In this document: in pieces, positions 53,833 through 62,610 of the stretch
Position numbering within the stretch: the stretch's first letter is position 1
How the letters are laid out: every line of letters begins with the position of its first letter
NCBI GenBank assembly: GCA_016860845.1
Contig: BOKF01000015.1
Span: forward strand, 106,443-170,442
Direction of reading: 5' to 3'
DNA length: 64,000 nt
Source: Chloroflexota bacterium
GTDB lineage: Bacteria > Chloroflexota > Anaerolineae > 4572-78 > J111
The notes under the pieces: generated by a model
Told to the model about the DNA's origin: nothing
Seen by the model: the letters and a program-made list of their open reading frames with translations, nothing else
The model's database searches: none
Translations under genes and position numbers: made by a program

Positions 53833-53927
53833 GGTTCCTCCTTGAACCCTAAGATCGTTAGCTATTCTTAAAGCGAATTCTGGTCCTATTGATTCTAGAA
53901 GTATAGTAGAAATCGAGGCAACATGGA

Positions 53928-54809
53928 ATGGCGATTGTGGAAAAAACTTGTATAATTTGGCCGACTATTATGGCCGTTGTCTCACATATCACCTTTAACG
54001 ATGGCGCTGCCAGCCCCCTGGGCCAGTTAATTGTCGCCGGAATTGTGCGGGACAGCCCTGGCCGCGCGCCCCAAAAGCCGATTCGAGTGTTAGATTATTA
54101 CGGCTTGGTTTATATCACCGCTGGGGGCGGGCATTTTGCGGATACTTCTGGCTTCTCGCACCGGATTGGGCCGGGCGATCTGATTTTTCTCTTCCCTCGA
54201 GTCGGCCACACCTACGGCCCTGGCGAGGGGGATTTCTGGAACGAAATTTTTATCATTTTTGAGGGAGCTTTGTTTGACCTCTGGCGGGACAAAGCCCTGC
54301 TCAATCCACAGAGGCCCATCCTTCATCTTGAACCGATTGATTATTGGGCTACTCGTTTCAAAGATACGGTTTGGTCGGTAACGCAAACCGGACCAGAGTA
54401 TGCCCTGGTCAGGTTATGCCGCTTGCAGCAGCTTCTGGCGGATATCCTTGTATATGAGCGGCAGCATAGCGACGAGCAAATAGATCACGAGTGGGTGTCG
54501 CAGGCAAAGTCATTGTTGAATACAACCTTCCACACAAAGCCCGATTATGAAAACATTGCCGCGGCCCTGGGCACGTCTTACGACGGGTTTCGGAAGCGCT
54601 TCACTAAAGATGTGGGCGTATCTCCGGCCAAATACCACACTCTCCGCCGCATTGACCGGGCCTGCGAATTGCTGCTAAATAATAGCCTCACAGTCAAAGA
54701 AATTGCCCTGCAATTAGGCTTTGTTGACGAATTCCACCTCTCCAAGCGCTTCAAACAAATTATCGGTATTTCCCCCACCGGCTTTAGAAACCTGTTCCTT
54801 TCCCACTAA
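53928..54809 (+). CDS. AraC-family transcriptional regulator
   Basis: 293 residues. An N-terminal cupin-like sensing domain (about 25-150; HRIGPGDLIFLFPRVGHTY, GDFWNEIFI) and a C-terminal double HTH (about 190-290; ENIAAALGTSYDGFRKRFT and IALQLGFVDEFHLSKRFK). AraC-type proteins with this layout usually activate sugar catabolism. It is divergent from the MetVF operon (95-bp gap) and convergent with mtnA, so it may control either or both blocks. An ATG at 53970 is a shorter alternative. Confidence 0.92.
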   Translation: MAIVEKTCIIWPTIMAVVSHITFNDGAASPLGQLIVAGIVRDSPGRAPQKPIRVLDYYGLVYITAGGGHFADTSGFSHRIGPGDLIFLFPRVGHTYGPGEGDFWNEIFIIFEGALFDLWRDKALLNPQRPILHLEPIDYWATRFKDTVWSVTQTGPEYALVRLCRLQQLLADILVYERQHSDEQIDHEWVSQAKSLLNTTFHTKPDYENIAAALGTSYDGFRKRFTKDVGVSPAKYHTLRRIDRACELLLNNSLTVKEIALQLGFVDEFHLSKRFKQIIGISPTGFRNLFLSH

Positions 54810-54827
54810 GCGAGACGTTAACTGAAA

Positions 54828-55886
54828 TCAGGGGGCCGGGCTGACTCTGACCATCAATTCAGCCAGGCTGTCTTCATAGGGCGGATAGGCGATGCCGACT
54901 TCGGTGATGATAGCCGTAATGTATTTGGCCGGGGTAATGTCGAAGGCAAAGTTAGCCACCGGCGTATCGTCGGGCGTAATCGGGTAGTCGCCGATGTGGG
55001 TTACTTCGCGCGGGTCGCGCACTTCAATCGGGATCTCATCGCCAGTTTTGAGGGACATATCAATGGTACTGGTTGGCGCGGCCACATAGAACGGTACGCC
55101 GTGAGTATGGGCCGCCAGGGCCAGGTTGTAGGTGCCAATTTTGTTGGCGGTATCGCCGTTTGCCGCCACCCGGTCGCAGCCGACCACACACAGGTCAATC
55201 CCCACCGTGCGCATCAAATGCCCGGAAGCGCCATCCACAATAACGGTGTGGGGGATGTTCAACTGTTTCAGCTCCCAGGCCGACAGGCGCGCCCCTTGCA
55301 ATCGGGGCCGGGTTTCATCCAGGTAAGCGTGAACCTGCTTGCCCTCTTCGTGGGCAATACGGATGATGCCCAAGGCGGTGCCATAATCAACCGCAGCCAG
55401 GCTGCCGGTATTGCAGTGGTGCAGAAATTTGGCCTGGTCGGGTACCAGCGGTAGCGCGTTGTAGCCGATGGCTTTGTTCGTTTTTATATCTTCTTCGTAG
55501 ATGGCGTTGGCCTCGGCTGTAACCGCCTCGCGAATGGTCTGCACGCTATTCAGGGCCGGGTCGGCCGCTCGCTTCATCACCCGCTCAATTGCCCAAAACA
55601 GGTTGACCGCAGTGGGGCGGGATTTCCGCAGCACCTCAGCCGCCCGGGCCAGTTCGCCCCGCAGAGCGGCAGCGTCGGACGCCTGGGTGTGATAGGCGGT
55701 CAGGGCCAGGCCGTAAGCCGCCGCTGCGCCAATGGCCGGCGCACCCCGCGTGACCATATCGTGGATGGCCTGGGCCACCTCCCGGTGATCGGTGTAGTCG
55801 AGGTAGCGAGTTTCGTGAGGCAGCAAGCGCTGGTCCAGCAGGCGCAGGACGCCTCCTTTCCATTCAATGCTGTTAAAACTGCTCAT
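54828..55886 (-). CDS. mtnA: S-methyl-5-thioribose-1-phosphate isomerase, copy 1
   Basis: 352 residues of MtnA (eIF2B-like), which turns methylthioribose-1-phosphate into methylthioribulose-1-phosphate. Catalytic Cys158 (HHCNTGSLA) and Asp238 ([17 protein letters not shown]) keep the 80-residue spacing of known enzymes (Bacillus Cys160/Asp240). [13 protein letters not shown] and PTAVNLFWA are family blocks. It is last in the run mtnA2-mtnK2-ABC-mtnK1-mtnA1. A MITE separates it from mtnK1. Confidence 0.92.
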   Translation of the reverse strand: MSSFNSIEWKGGVLRLLDQRLLPHETRYLDYTDHREVAQAIHDMVTRGAPAIGAAAAYGLALTAYHTQASDAAALRGELARAAEVLRKSRPTAVNLFWAIERVMKRAADPALNSVQTIREAVTAEANAIYEEDIKTNKAIGYNALPLVPDQAKFLHHCNTGSLAAVDYGTALGIIRIAHEEGKQVHAYLDETRPRLQGARLSAWELKQLNIPHTVIVDGASGHLMRTVGIDLCVVGCDRVAANGDTANKIGTYNLALAAHTHGVPFYVAAPTSTIDMSLKTGDEIPIEVRDPREVTHIGDYPITPDDTPVANFAFDITPAKYITAIITEVGIAYPPYEDSLAELMVRVSPAP

Positions 55887-55904
55887 CTTAACTCCTGTTA
55901 TTCA

Positions 55905-56033
55905 CAGGAGTCACGCAGTTGAAGGGTTTGCCCCCCTCCGCTTCGCGTCCCCCCACAGGGGGGAGAATCAGCTTAAGTCCCTCCCTTTGGAAGGGATTTA
56001 GGGAGGGCATTTCCACCCACCGCGCAACTCCTG
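55905..56033. mobile_element. 129-bp MITE between mtnK1 and mtnA1
   Basis: Ends CAGGAGTCACGCAGT (55905-55919) and the complement of CAGGAGTTGCGCGGT (to 56033) match the ends of the 41316 element. They are flanked by a 7-bp direct repeat TTATTCA (55898-55904, 56034-56040), and the right copy contains the mtnK1 stop codon. Removing the element and one repeat restores TGA, a CAGGAG ribosome site and the mtnA1 ATG within about 15 bases. The inside is G/C-run-rich (CCCCCC and GGGGGG), without coding capacity. Confidence 0.75.
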
Positions 56034-56037
56034 TTAT

Positions 56038-57252
56038 TCAAGGATAACTCGATTTGGCAGCGGCAACCATATCTACCAGATCGTCTATGGAGGTCAGGGT
56101 ATAGCGTTTCATCAGCCAGGCCTGAGCCACATTGAGGGCCAGGCTTTCGGCGGTGGCGCGGCTGGAATCATCGGGAATCGTCCAGAAATCGTGGACGTGG
56201 GCCATGCCGATGAGCCGCCGCATCATCTCCGCCGCGCCGAACCCGGCTGTGTCCTGCAGCAGTTGGCGCATGTACTTCCGGCGGAAAAGCGGCGAAGGCC
56301 AATCGCCGTTGCCCTTGTTTTCCCATAAATTGAGGAACTCGGTTTCAAAAATATGCCAGGTATCGCGGATGAGATCGAGCAGCCAGCGGCGGTAGTCGGC
56401 CCGTTCGGCGGGATCTTGAGCATGGTATTCTTGAGCCGCATAACCCAGAACCAGATTCGACAGGTAAGAGCCGACATCATGGCCGATGGGTCCGAAGAAG
56501 CCAAATTCAGGGTCAATTACCTTTGTTTCCTCTTCGTTGAGCATAATCGAACCGGTGTGTAAATCGTTGTGGATGAGGGCCTGGGCGTGGGCCATGTAGG
56601 CCTCTTTCAGTATAAAGATTTCGCTGCGCAGTTCGTCGTCGGCGTGGATTTGCGCTACCTGGGGGTCGAGAAATTTGGTCCAACGGTTGTTGGGATGGTC
56701 CAGATAGGGCTCGGTGAAGACCAAATCCTCCTGAACTTTGGCCAGCACCGGGTTGATGAATTGGGCGACCATCGCCTTTTTATCCCCCGACGACAGGTAC
56801 AGGTCCGAAGTATAAAAAAGGGTGCGAGCCATAAACAGGCCCAGGTGTTCGGCCACGAGAGGGTAACGTTTTTGTTTCATCAACGCTTCGCGCATCACCA
56901 GGTGGCGGTTCAGGTCCTCGATGACCAGGACATGCTGTTCCGAGTCATACAAGTACACCTGGGGCACCTGATCGGGACAGTAACGGCCTTCGACTTCAAG
57001 AATCCCATGTTCAATCCGCTGGCGATCAACCGGCATCTTAAAATCGGGATAACGCCAGGCGTAGGGCAGCGCCTGCTTGACCAAGACCGACTTGCTGGGA
57101 TCGTTTGCGCTGAACACCCGGAACAGCAGGTTTACATTGCCTTCGGCAATTGGCACGCTCTGGAGCGTCTCTTCATTGGCAAAAACGCTCGTGAGTAAAT
57201 TGGTTTGGCGAATATAATCAACCACGCTTTGTTCGTTAAACGGTTGAGACAT
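56038..57252 (-). CDS. mtnK: S-methyl-5-thioribose kinase, copy 1
   Basis: 404 residues of MtnK, which phosphorylates methylthioribose at C1. Kinase-like motifs: catalytic loop ALIHNDLHTGSIML, metal-binding DPEFGFFGPIGHD, and an N-terminal EGNVNLLFRVF. Cytoplasmic. It starts 35 bases after the ABC permease stop and was tightly linked to mtnA1 before a MITE inserted. A second, clearly different copy lies at 61221. MtnK enzymes can also act on 5-deoxyribose. Confidence 0.92.
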   Translation of the reverse strand: MSQPFNEQSVVDYIRQTNLLTSVFANEETLQSVPIAEGNVNLLFRVFSANDPSKSVLVKQALPYAWRYPDFKMPVDRQRIEHGILEVEGRYCPDQVPQVYLYDSEQHVLVIEDLNRHLVMREALMKQKRYPLVAEHLGLFMARTLFYTSDLYLSSGDKKAMVAQFINPVLAKVQEDLVFTEPYLDHPNNRWTKFLDPQVAQIHADDELRSEIFILKEAYMAHAQALIHNDLHTGSIMLNEEETKVIDPEFGFFGPIGHDVGSYLSNLVLGYAAQEYHAQDPAERADYRRWLLDLIRDTWHIFETEFLNLWENKGNGDWPSPLFRRKYMRQLLQDTAGFGAAEMMRRLIGMAHVHDFWTIPDDSSRATAESLALNVAQAWLMKRYTLTSIDDLVDMVAAAKSSYP

Positions 57253-57287
57253 AGCAAATCCTCCTTGGACAAGGGAGACTCTTTAGA

Positions 57288-58301
57288 TCAGGCTCGATCT
57301 CGCTCAGCTCGACCGGAGAGCAGGACGTTGATGATGAGCGCCACCAACAAAACCAGGCCGGTGATAAATTCTTTGGCAAAGCTGTCAATCTGGGCGATAT
57401 TGTCCAGGCCGCTACGAAGGGTGCCGTAGATGAGCAAGCCGAGCACCGTCTGCCAAATGCTCCCGCGCCCGCCTGTGAGCGACGTGCCACCTAACACGAC
57501 TACGGCAATGCCTTCAATCAGGAAACTCTGAATCACCTGCGGTTGGGCGCTGCCCAGGCGGCCCATGTTGATGACGCCGGCCACACCGGCCATGAAACCG
57601 CTGATCGTCAGCGCGGCAATGATGATGAAGTCGGTATTGACGCCGGCCAGCCGGGCAGCGACGGGGCTGGCCCCGGTCATGTAAACGTAGCGTCCAAAGC
57701 GGGTGTAGCGCAAAACCAGGTGTCCAATCAGCAGGGCCAGGACGGCAAACATAATTAGGTAGCCGGAGCGCATGCTCCCAATCCGCTCGCTGCCCATAAA
57801 CTTGGCCCAGTTAGAAATCTCAAACACCGTCTGCCCTTTGCTGGTCCAAATCGTCAGCCCTGAGGCGATGAGCGACATGGCCAGGGTAGACATAAAAGAG
57901 GGAATGCGCAGCTTGGCGGTCGCCAGGCCGTTGGTCAGGCCCAGCAGCGTGGCTACGCCCAGGGCGGCCAGCGTGGGCAGCGGTTCGGGCAGCTCGTAGT
58001 TGGTAAATAGCTGGCCGGAGATCATGGCGCTCAAAGCAGCCACCGAGGCAATGCTCAGGTCAATCTGCCCGGTCAGCAGCACAATGGTCATGCCTGTGCC
58101 AAACAGGGCCAGGATAGACACCTGGGCCAGGATATTATTGAAAACGGCCAGGCGCATAAACGTGTCTGAAACCAGGGAGAAGACGACCATCAGCGCCAAC
58201 CACGTCCACAGGGGGGCGAGGGTGCGCAGGCGGCGTGACCAGATTTCGCGCGAAGTTTCGGCCCGCTGCCGGGCTAACGTAGGAGAAGTCTCTGCGGTCA
58301 T
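57288..58301 (-). CDS. Sugar-type ABC transporter permease (RbsC family), mtn cluster
   Basis: 337 residues, about ten helices, with GQIDLSIASVAALSAM and VLGGTSLTGGRGSIWQTVLG, the RbsC family blocks. It is the only permease of this importer and should homodimerise. It ends 35 bases before mtnK1 and starts 2 bases after the ATPase gene. It is not identical to the permeases at 42.8-45.6 kb. Confidence 0.92.
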   Translation of the reverse strand: MTAETSPTLARQRAETSREIWSRRLRTLAPLWTWLALMVVFSLVSDTFMRLAVFNNILAQVSILALFGTGMTIVLLTGQIDLSIASVAALSAMISGQLFTNYELPEPLPTLAALGVATLLGLTNGLATAKLRIPSFMSTLAMSLIASGLTIWTSKGQTVFEISNWAKFMGSERIGSMRSGYLIMFAVLALLIGHLVLRYTRFGRYVYMTGASPVAARLAGVNTDFIIIAALTISGFMAGVAGVINMGRLGSAQPQVIQSFLIEGIAVVVLGGTSLTGGRGSIWQTVLGLLIYGTLRSGLDNIAQIDSFAKEFITGLVLLVALIINVLLSGRAERDRA

Positions 58302-58303
58302 GG

Positions 58304-59809
58304 TTATAATAGCCTCATCAAATCTTCTTTATTCAGATTTTTGTTTTCCAACTGGGCTGCAATCCGCCCGCGTGACATCGCCACAATCCGGTCGGCGACC
58401 GCCAGAATGGTCTCCGGCTCAGAGGAGGCAATCAGGACGGCAAAGCCTTCGTTGCGCAAATTTCGCAAAATGCTCAGGACTTCGTTCTTGGCGCCGACAT
58501 CCATACCGCGCGTGGGTTCGCTGACGATAAAAACTTTGGGCGGGTAGGTGAGCCAGCGGGCCAGGGCTACCTTCTGCTGGTTGCCGCCGCTCAGTTTGCC
58601 GGCGGCATTGAAAGGATCGGGCGGCTGCACGTTGACCATCTGAATGGCCGGCGTGGCCACGCTCAACTCGGCGGACTGGCGGGGCGCAAAGCGGCCAATC
58701 TTGCTCAGGTGGGGCAGGGTAACATTTTTGTAGATAGCCTCGTCCATGAACAGACTCTTGCGCCGCGCCTCAATGGCATAAGCGACGCCCTGCTCAATGG
58801 CATACTGGGCTGAATGGTTGCGTGGGAAGGCCCGGCCATCTACGGCAATCACCCCGGAGTCGAAGCGGTACAGGCCAAAAATAGCGCGCGCCAGTTCAAA
58901 ATGTCCGGCGCCTACCGCACCATACAACCCCACGATCTCACTCCGCCCGACTTCCAGGTTGATCCCGCCGAAGCTGTCGGCGCTCAGATTTTTAACTTCA
59001 AGCCGGGCCCGGCTGCTGTCGGCAGTGATAGCCAACGGCAGTGAGGCGCTAATTTCGCGGCCCAGAATGAGCGAGATGAGTTGATTCATGCTGGTCTGGT
59101 CGCGATCCAGGGTGGCTACCTTGCGCCCATCGCGCAGTACGGTGATGCGGTCGGCCACGCGCATCACTTCTTCCAGAAAGTGGGAGATGTAGATAATACT
59201 GCGCCCCTGCTGGCGCAGCGTCCCAACCAGCTCAACCAGCCGTTCGACTTCCGCCAGAGCCAGGGCTGACGTAGGTTCGTCCATGATGAGGACGCGCGCC
59301 CCGGACAGAATGGCCCGCAGGATTTCGACCACTTGCTGAATACCGAGGGGATATTTGCCCAGCGGAGCGCGAACATCGAGGGCGAAGTCCAGTTTACCCA
59401 ATTCGGCTTCAGCTACGGCGTTCATTTTGCCCCAATCCACCGTCCCCAGGGAGGTGAGCGGCTGCCGCCCCAAAAACATATTTTCGGCCACGGAGAGTTC
59501 AGGGATGACGCTCAACTCCTGGTGGATCATGCCGATGCCGCGGGCCAGGGCATCATGGGGCGAATGTAAACGAACCGGCTGCCCGTCAAGGGTGTACATG
59601 CCCTCGTAGCCAGTATATACGCCGGCTAGGATGCGCATCAGGGTGCTCTTTCCGGCCCCATTCTCACCCACGAGCGCGTGTATTTCACCCTGGCGCAAAT
59701 CAAAATCCACGTCATCGAGGGCTTGCAGGGTGCGAAAACGTTTGGCGATATTTTTCAATTCAAGGACAGGAGTGCTATTCAAATGCGGCTCTCTCTCTGC
59801 GAAAAGCAT
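58304..59809 (-). CDS. Sugar-type ABC transporter ATPase (RbsA-like, two domains), mtn cluster
   Basis: 501 residues with two nucleotide-binding domains. The first has Walker A GENGAGKST, Walker B VLIMDEPTSAL and QQVVEIL; the second is degenerate at Walker A, as is usual in RbsA/MglA (GLYGAVGAGHFEL), and ends with SGGNQQKVALA and a RGMDVGAK. It is likely to energise pentose-like sugar import for the mtn enzymes. A TTG or ATG upstream of 59809 is not needed. Confidence 0.92.
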   Translation of the reverse strand: MLFAEREPHLNSTPVLELKNIAKRFRTLQALDDVDFDLRQGEIHALVGENGAGKSTLMRILAGVYTGYEGMYTLDGQPVRLHSPHDALARGIGMIHQELSVIPELSVAENMFLGRQPLTSLGTVDWGKMNAVAEAELGKLDFALDVRAPLGKYPLGIQQVVEILRAILSGARVLIMDEPTSALALAEVERLVELVGTLRQQGRSIIYISHFLEEVMRVADRITVLRDGRKVATLDRDQTSMNQLISLILGREISASLPLAITADSSRARLEVKNLSADSFGGINLEVGRSEIVGLYGAVGAGHFELARAIFGLYRFDSGVIAVDGRAFPRNHSAQYAIEQGVAYAIEARRKSLFMDEAIYKNVTLPHLSKIGRFAPRQSAELSVATPAIQMVNVQPPDPFNAAGKLSGGNQQKVALARWLTYPPKVFIVSEPTRGMDVGAKNEVLSILRNLRNEGFAVLIASSEPETILAVADRIVAMSRGRIAAQLENKNLNKEDLMRLL

Positions 59810-59885
59810 TTTGTTCGACTATAGGGACAACACAAGGATTATCCCTATAATCCAGGCGTCCAGTTCAAATTTTAGGTATGTCCCG

Positions 59886-59913
59886 GTAGGGGCGAATGGC
59901 CATTCGCCCCTAC
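59886..59913. repeat. Perfect 28-bp palindrome
   Basis: Positions 59886-59913 read GTAGGGGCGAATGG and then its exact reverse complement, with no loop. It lies in the gap between the binding protein and ATPase genes. It is of a type seen widely as dispersed REP-like repeats and may be a transcript-end hairpin. Confidence 0.7.
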
Positions 59914-59943
59914 TATAGGGACACATCCTAATCCAGCATAATT

Positions 59944-61050
59944 TTAGAAGACAAGTTGTTCCTGAAGCCACCTGAGGCCGGGCGCGGTGCTCTGCCCATA
60001 GCCGCGCAGTTTCCAGGGGGTCTCTGCTAGGTCGGGGTTGCTGTCCACGTCGGCGAAGATGGCCGGACCGTCGGCCAAAACAAAGCGCGGGACATCGGCC
60101 ATAGCTTGCTCCAGGCCGGCTGTGGCCGCATAGTAGCCGAGCAGGACCGCGCCGCCGTGAATGCGGGGGGCCGAGTTACGGGCGGTGGCCACCAGGCGCC
60201 CATCTATCACCCCTTCGATGGCGCTGGTCATGCCGTCAATGCCGCCGATCAAGATCTGCTCGCCCAGGCCGGCGTTGTCTACGACCTGCTTGGCGGCCAG
60301 GGCCATGTCGTCGTTGTGCAAAAAGCCCGCCTTCAGGTCCGGGTAACGATTGAGCAGCGTTTCCCAGATGGAGGCTACACGGGTTACATCCCAGTCAGCC
60401 GGCTGGTCATCTACTACTTCGATGTCGGGGTATTTAGAAACGATGTTATAGAAACCCTGAGCACGTCCTTGTGCACCGGTGTGCCCTTGCGAACCCCAGG
60501 TCATGGCGATCTGGCCTGTACCTTCCATGCGGTCAATTAGGCGCTGCACGACCGATTCAGACATGAAGACATTATCGGGGGCGATGAAACTAAGTATCCC
60601 CATCTCTTCCATCTGTGGCATGGGGGCGATGAGGGTATCCATATCAATGACCGGTACTCCGGCGTCAATGAGCGTTTGAACCGGCTCGACCAACGAGTCA
60701 ATGCTGAGCGGCTGGATGGCCACAAAATCCCACTGGTCAGCCTGGGTGGCAATCTGGTCAACAGCGGCGCGTTGGAGGGCCGTGTCAAGTTTGCCGTCAA
60801 ACCAGGTCACTTCGACGCCGAGCCACTTGCCCCATAATTCGGCGGTGTCCTTGCCCTGGGCGCACCAACTGACCGCCAGCCCGGCGTTTGACATCGCGCA
60901 GCGTAAGGGTTGATCCTGCGCCTGAGCGCGGCGCACGTTCATTAACGACAACACAGTTGGCGCGGCCACGCCCGCTCCGAGCAGAAAGCTGCTCATCATA
61001 AATTCGCGGCGGCTCATGCCTTCGCCTCTACGACGTATAATGTTTGCCAT
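59944..61050 (-). CDS. Sugar ABC transporter substrate-binding protein with Tat signal, mtn cluster
   Basis: 368 residues from the ATG at 61050 (AAAGGAG about 10 bases upstream; the frame to 61086 lacks one). The signal has MSRREFMMSS followed by a hydrophobic stretch ending QAQDQ, a twin-arginine (Tat) export signal, so the protein is likely exported folded. The mature part is a Peripla_BP_4 fold (DTLIAPMPQM, AGFLHNDDMALAAKQV, IGGIDGMTSAI). Its place between mtnK2 and the ATPase suggests a methylthioribose, 5-deoxyribose or similar ligand. Confidence 0.88.
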   Translation of the reverse strand: MANIIRRRGEGMSRREFMMSSFLLGAGVAAPTVLSLMNVRRAQAQDQPLRCAMSNAGLAVSWCAQGKDTAELWGKWLGVEVTWFDGKLDTALQRAAVDQIATQADQWDFVAIQPLSIDSLVEPVQTLIDAGVPVIDMDTLIAPMPQMEEMGILSFIAPDNVFMSESVVQRLIDRMEGTGQIAMTWGSQGHTGAQGRAQGFYNIVSKYPDIEVVDDQPADWDVTRVASIWETLLNRYPDLKAGFLHNDDMALAAKQVVDNAGLGEQILIGGIDGMTSAIEGVIDGRLVATARNSAPRIHGGAVLLGYYAATAGLEQAMADVPRFVLADGPAIFADVDSNPDLAETPWKLRGYGQSTAPGLRWLQEQLVF

Positions 61051-61140
61051 GATAATCTTTCTCCTTTGGTAGTTTAGTCTTGACAATTACTGAAGCGTTG
61101 CACTAACCCGGCTTATGCCGGTGATTAGGGAATAGACATC

Positions 61141-61215
61141 ACCTCCTTCAAAAATAGTAGTCAGTAGTCAGATGTCAGTAGCCAGATAAGTTCTGCAACC
61201 TACAACTTGCGACCT
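61141..61215 (-). repeat. Period-7 repeat between mtnK2 and the binding protein gene
   Basis: Minus-strand reading: GCAACAG GTCGCAA GTTGTAG GTTGCAG AACTTAT, then GGCTACT GACATCT GACTACT GACTACT, and a TGAAGGAGGTG. It is followed by about 90 bases with a CCGGC/GCCGG hairpin (61108-61121) before the ATG at 61050. Same layout as the other leaders. Confidence 0.65.
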
Positions 61216-61220
61216 GTTGC

Positions 61221-62483
61221 TTATATCTGAACGTCTTTAGTTTCTTCCTTAACGATGCCGATTAAATCCTCAACACTGTTGACCTGGCGGCGCTCCAGCA
61301 CCCAGCGTGTCCCAATGCGAATGGCCAAACGTTCGGCCACGGCCCGTTTTTGGGGGTCGGCAATGCTGGAAATATCCCACACGGTGACAATGCCCATCAT
61401 CCGCCGCAGGAACTTGGTCCCCCCATGGCCGGCCGTTTCTTGCAGCAGCCGCAAAAGGTAGCGGCGGCGATATTCGGCGAAGGCTTCGCCGCCGCCGGGG
61501 AAATCCCAATATTTGGCAGGGACCAGCTCGCCCCGGTTATTTTCGGCCCAGGTTTGGTCAAACTTACGGGCAAATTCGTGCCAGATGTCGCGGACCATAT
61601 TGAGCAGGTAAGCCTGGTAGCTTTCCCGTTCTGTCCGGTCGGGGGTATGAGCGTAGTGGGAGAGGTAGTTCAGGATCAGATTTTGCAAGACCGCTCCCAC
61701 ATCGTAGGCCATCGGCCCATAAAAACCAAATTCCGGGTCAATCACCTTTGTTTCTTCCTGGTTAAGCATGATGGAGCCGGTGTGCAGGTCACTGTGGATC
61801 AGGGCTTCGGCGTGGGTCATGTAAGCTTCTTTCATTTCGGCGATGGCCAGCTTTAGGATGGTATTGGCCCGAACTGCCTGTACTTCCCGGTCTACCAGGG
61901 GATTCCACTTGTTTTCCGGCGACTCCATGTAGGGATTGGTGTAGACAAAATCCTCTTGAATTTTGCACAGGTGCGGGTTGATGAACTGTTTTTGCAGTTC
62001 TTTCTTTTCCAGGCCGCTCAGGTACAGATCAGAGGTGTAGAAAAGAGAGTTGACCAGGAAGGTGGTGATATGGTCAACAAACTTGGGAAAACGCTGGCGG
62101 GCCACCAACGGCTTGCGCATGATCTCATGCCGACCCAGGTACTCCATAATCACCAGCGACATCTCCTCGTCCGAGTCGTAAACAAGCGGAACCAAGCCAG
62201 GGGCTAGTTCATTGTATTTAAGCAGAGCCTGGGTTTCAAAGCGCATCCGCTCGCGGGTGAGCGGCCAGGAGTCGCCGGCGACCCGCAGATAGGGTAAAGC
62301 CTGCTTGACCACCGCCGCATGCTGCAAATCGTTTTGATCCTCGATGATGAAGACCAGGTTTAAATTCCCGTCGCCGACTTCTCTGGCTGAAAGGACAGCC
62401 TCTTTCGGGAAGATTTGTTCCATTGATGGGCGATTCTTGACATAGTCAATGACACTGTGTACGTCCAAAGGTTGGTAGGCCAT
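61221..62483 (-). CDS. mtnK: S-methyl-5-thioribose kinase-like, copy 2
   Basis: 420 residues of the same kinase family as copy 1. Motifs: DGNLNLVFIIED near the start, catalytic ALIHSDLHTGSIML, and metal-binding DPEFGFYGPMAYD. Catalytic residues are all kept, so both copies are likely active; divergence in the rest suggests different substrates (for example methylthioribose versus 5-deoxyribose). It follows mtnA2 through a leader repeat (GGGAG just before the ATG). Confidence 0.9.
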   Translation of the reverse strand: MAYQPLDVHSVIDYVKNRPSMEQIFPKEAVLSAREVGDGNLNLVFIIEDQNDLQHAAVVKQALPYLRVAGDSWPLTRERMRFETQALLKYNELAPGLVPLVYDSDEEMSLVIMEYLGRHEIMRKPLVARQRFPKFVDHITTFLVNSLFYTSDLYLSGLEKKELQKQFINPHLCKIQEDFVYTNPYMESPENKWNPLVDREVQAVRANTILKLAIAEMKEAYMTHAEALIHSDLHTGSIMLNQEETKVIDPEFGFYGPMAYDVGAVLQNLILNYLSHYAHTPDRTERESYQAYLLNMVRDIWHEFARKFDQTWAENNRGELVPAKYWDFPGGGEAFAEYRRRYLLRLLQETAGHGGTKFLRRMMGIVTVWDISSIADPQKRAVAERLAIRIGTRWVLERRQVNSVEDLIGIVKEETKDVQI

Positions 62484-62486
62484 AGT

Positions 62487-62606
62487 AGCTCCCTATGAAA
62501 ATAGTAGACGGTAGACGGTAGACGGTAGACAGGGAAACTTCGGCTTTGCGACGACCCTGCAACCTCACCCCTTCGGGTGCGCCGAAGGGCGTGCTACTCT
62601 GCTACC
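62487..62606 (-). repeat. Leader repeat before mtnK2, 52-bp exact copy
   Basis: 62555-62606 is the exact reverse complement of 22711-22762. On the minus strand it is followed by GTCTACC x3, GTCTACT, ATTTTCA and a GGGAG before the mtnK2 ATG at 62483. The downstream part also matches the tyrosine phenol-lyase leader closely (CCGTCTACTATT, TCA, GGAGCTA). Confidence 0.8.
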
Positions 62607-62610
62607 TTAG

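Noticed and set aside
53833..53927. Cobalamin riboswitch upstream of the corrinoid operon
   Set aside because: The gap is only 95 bases, too short for the element, and no B12-box-like sequence was seen there or in the other gaps of the cluster.
61137..61150. Tiny leader ORF with a strong AAGGAGGTG ribosome site before the mtn binding-protein gene
   Set aside because: The ribosome site is only about 2 bases from the ATG and the frame is four codons long, so translation is doubtful. It is noted as part of the leader repeat only.
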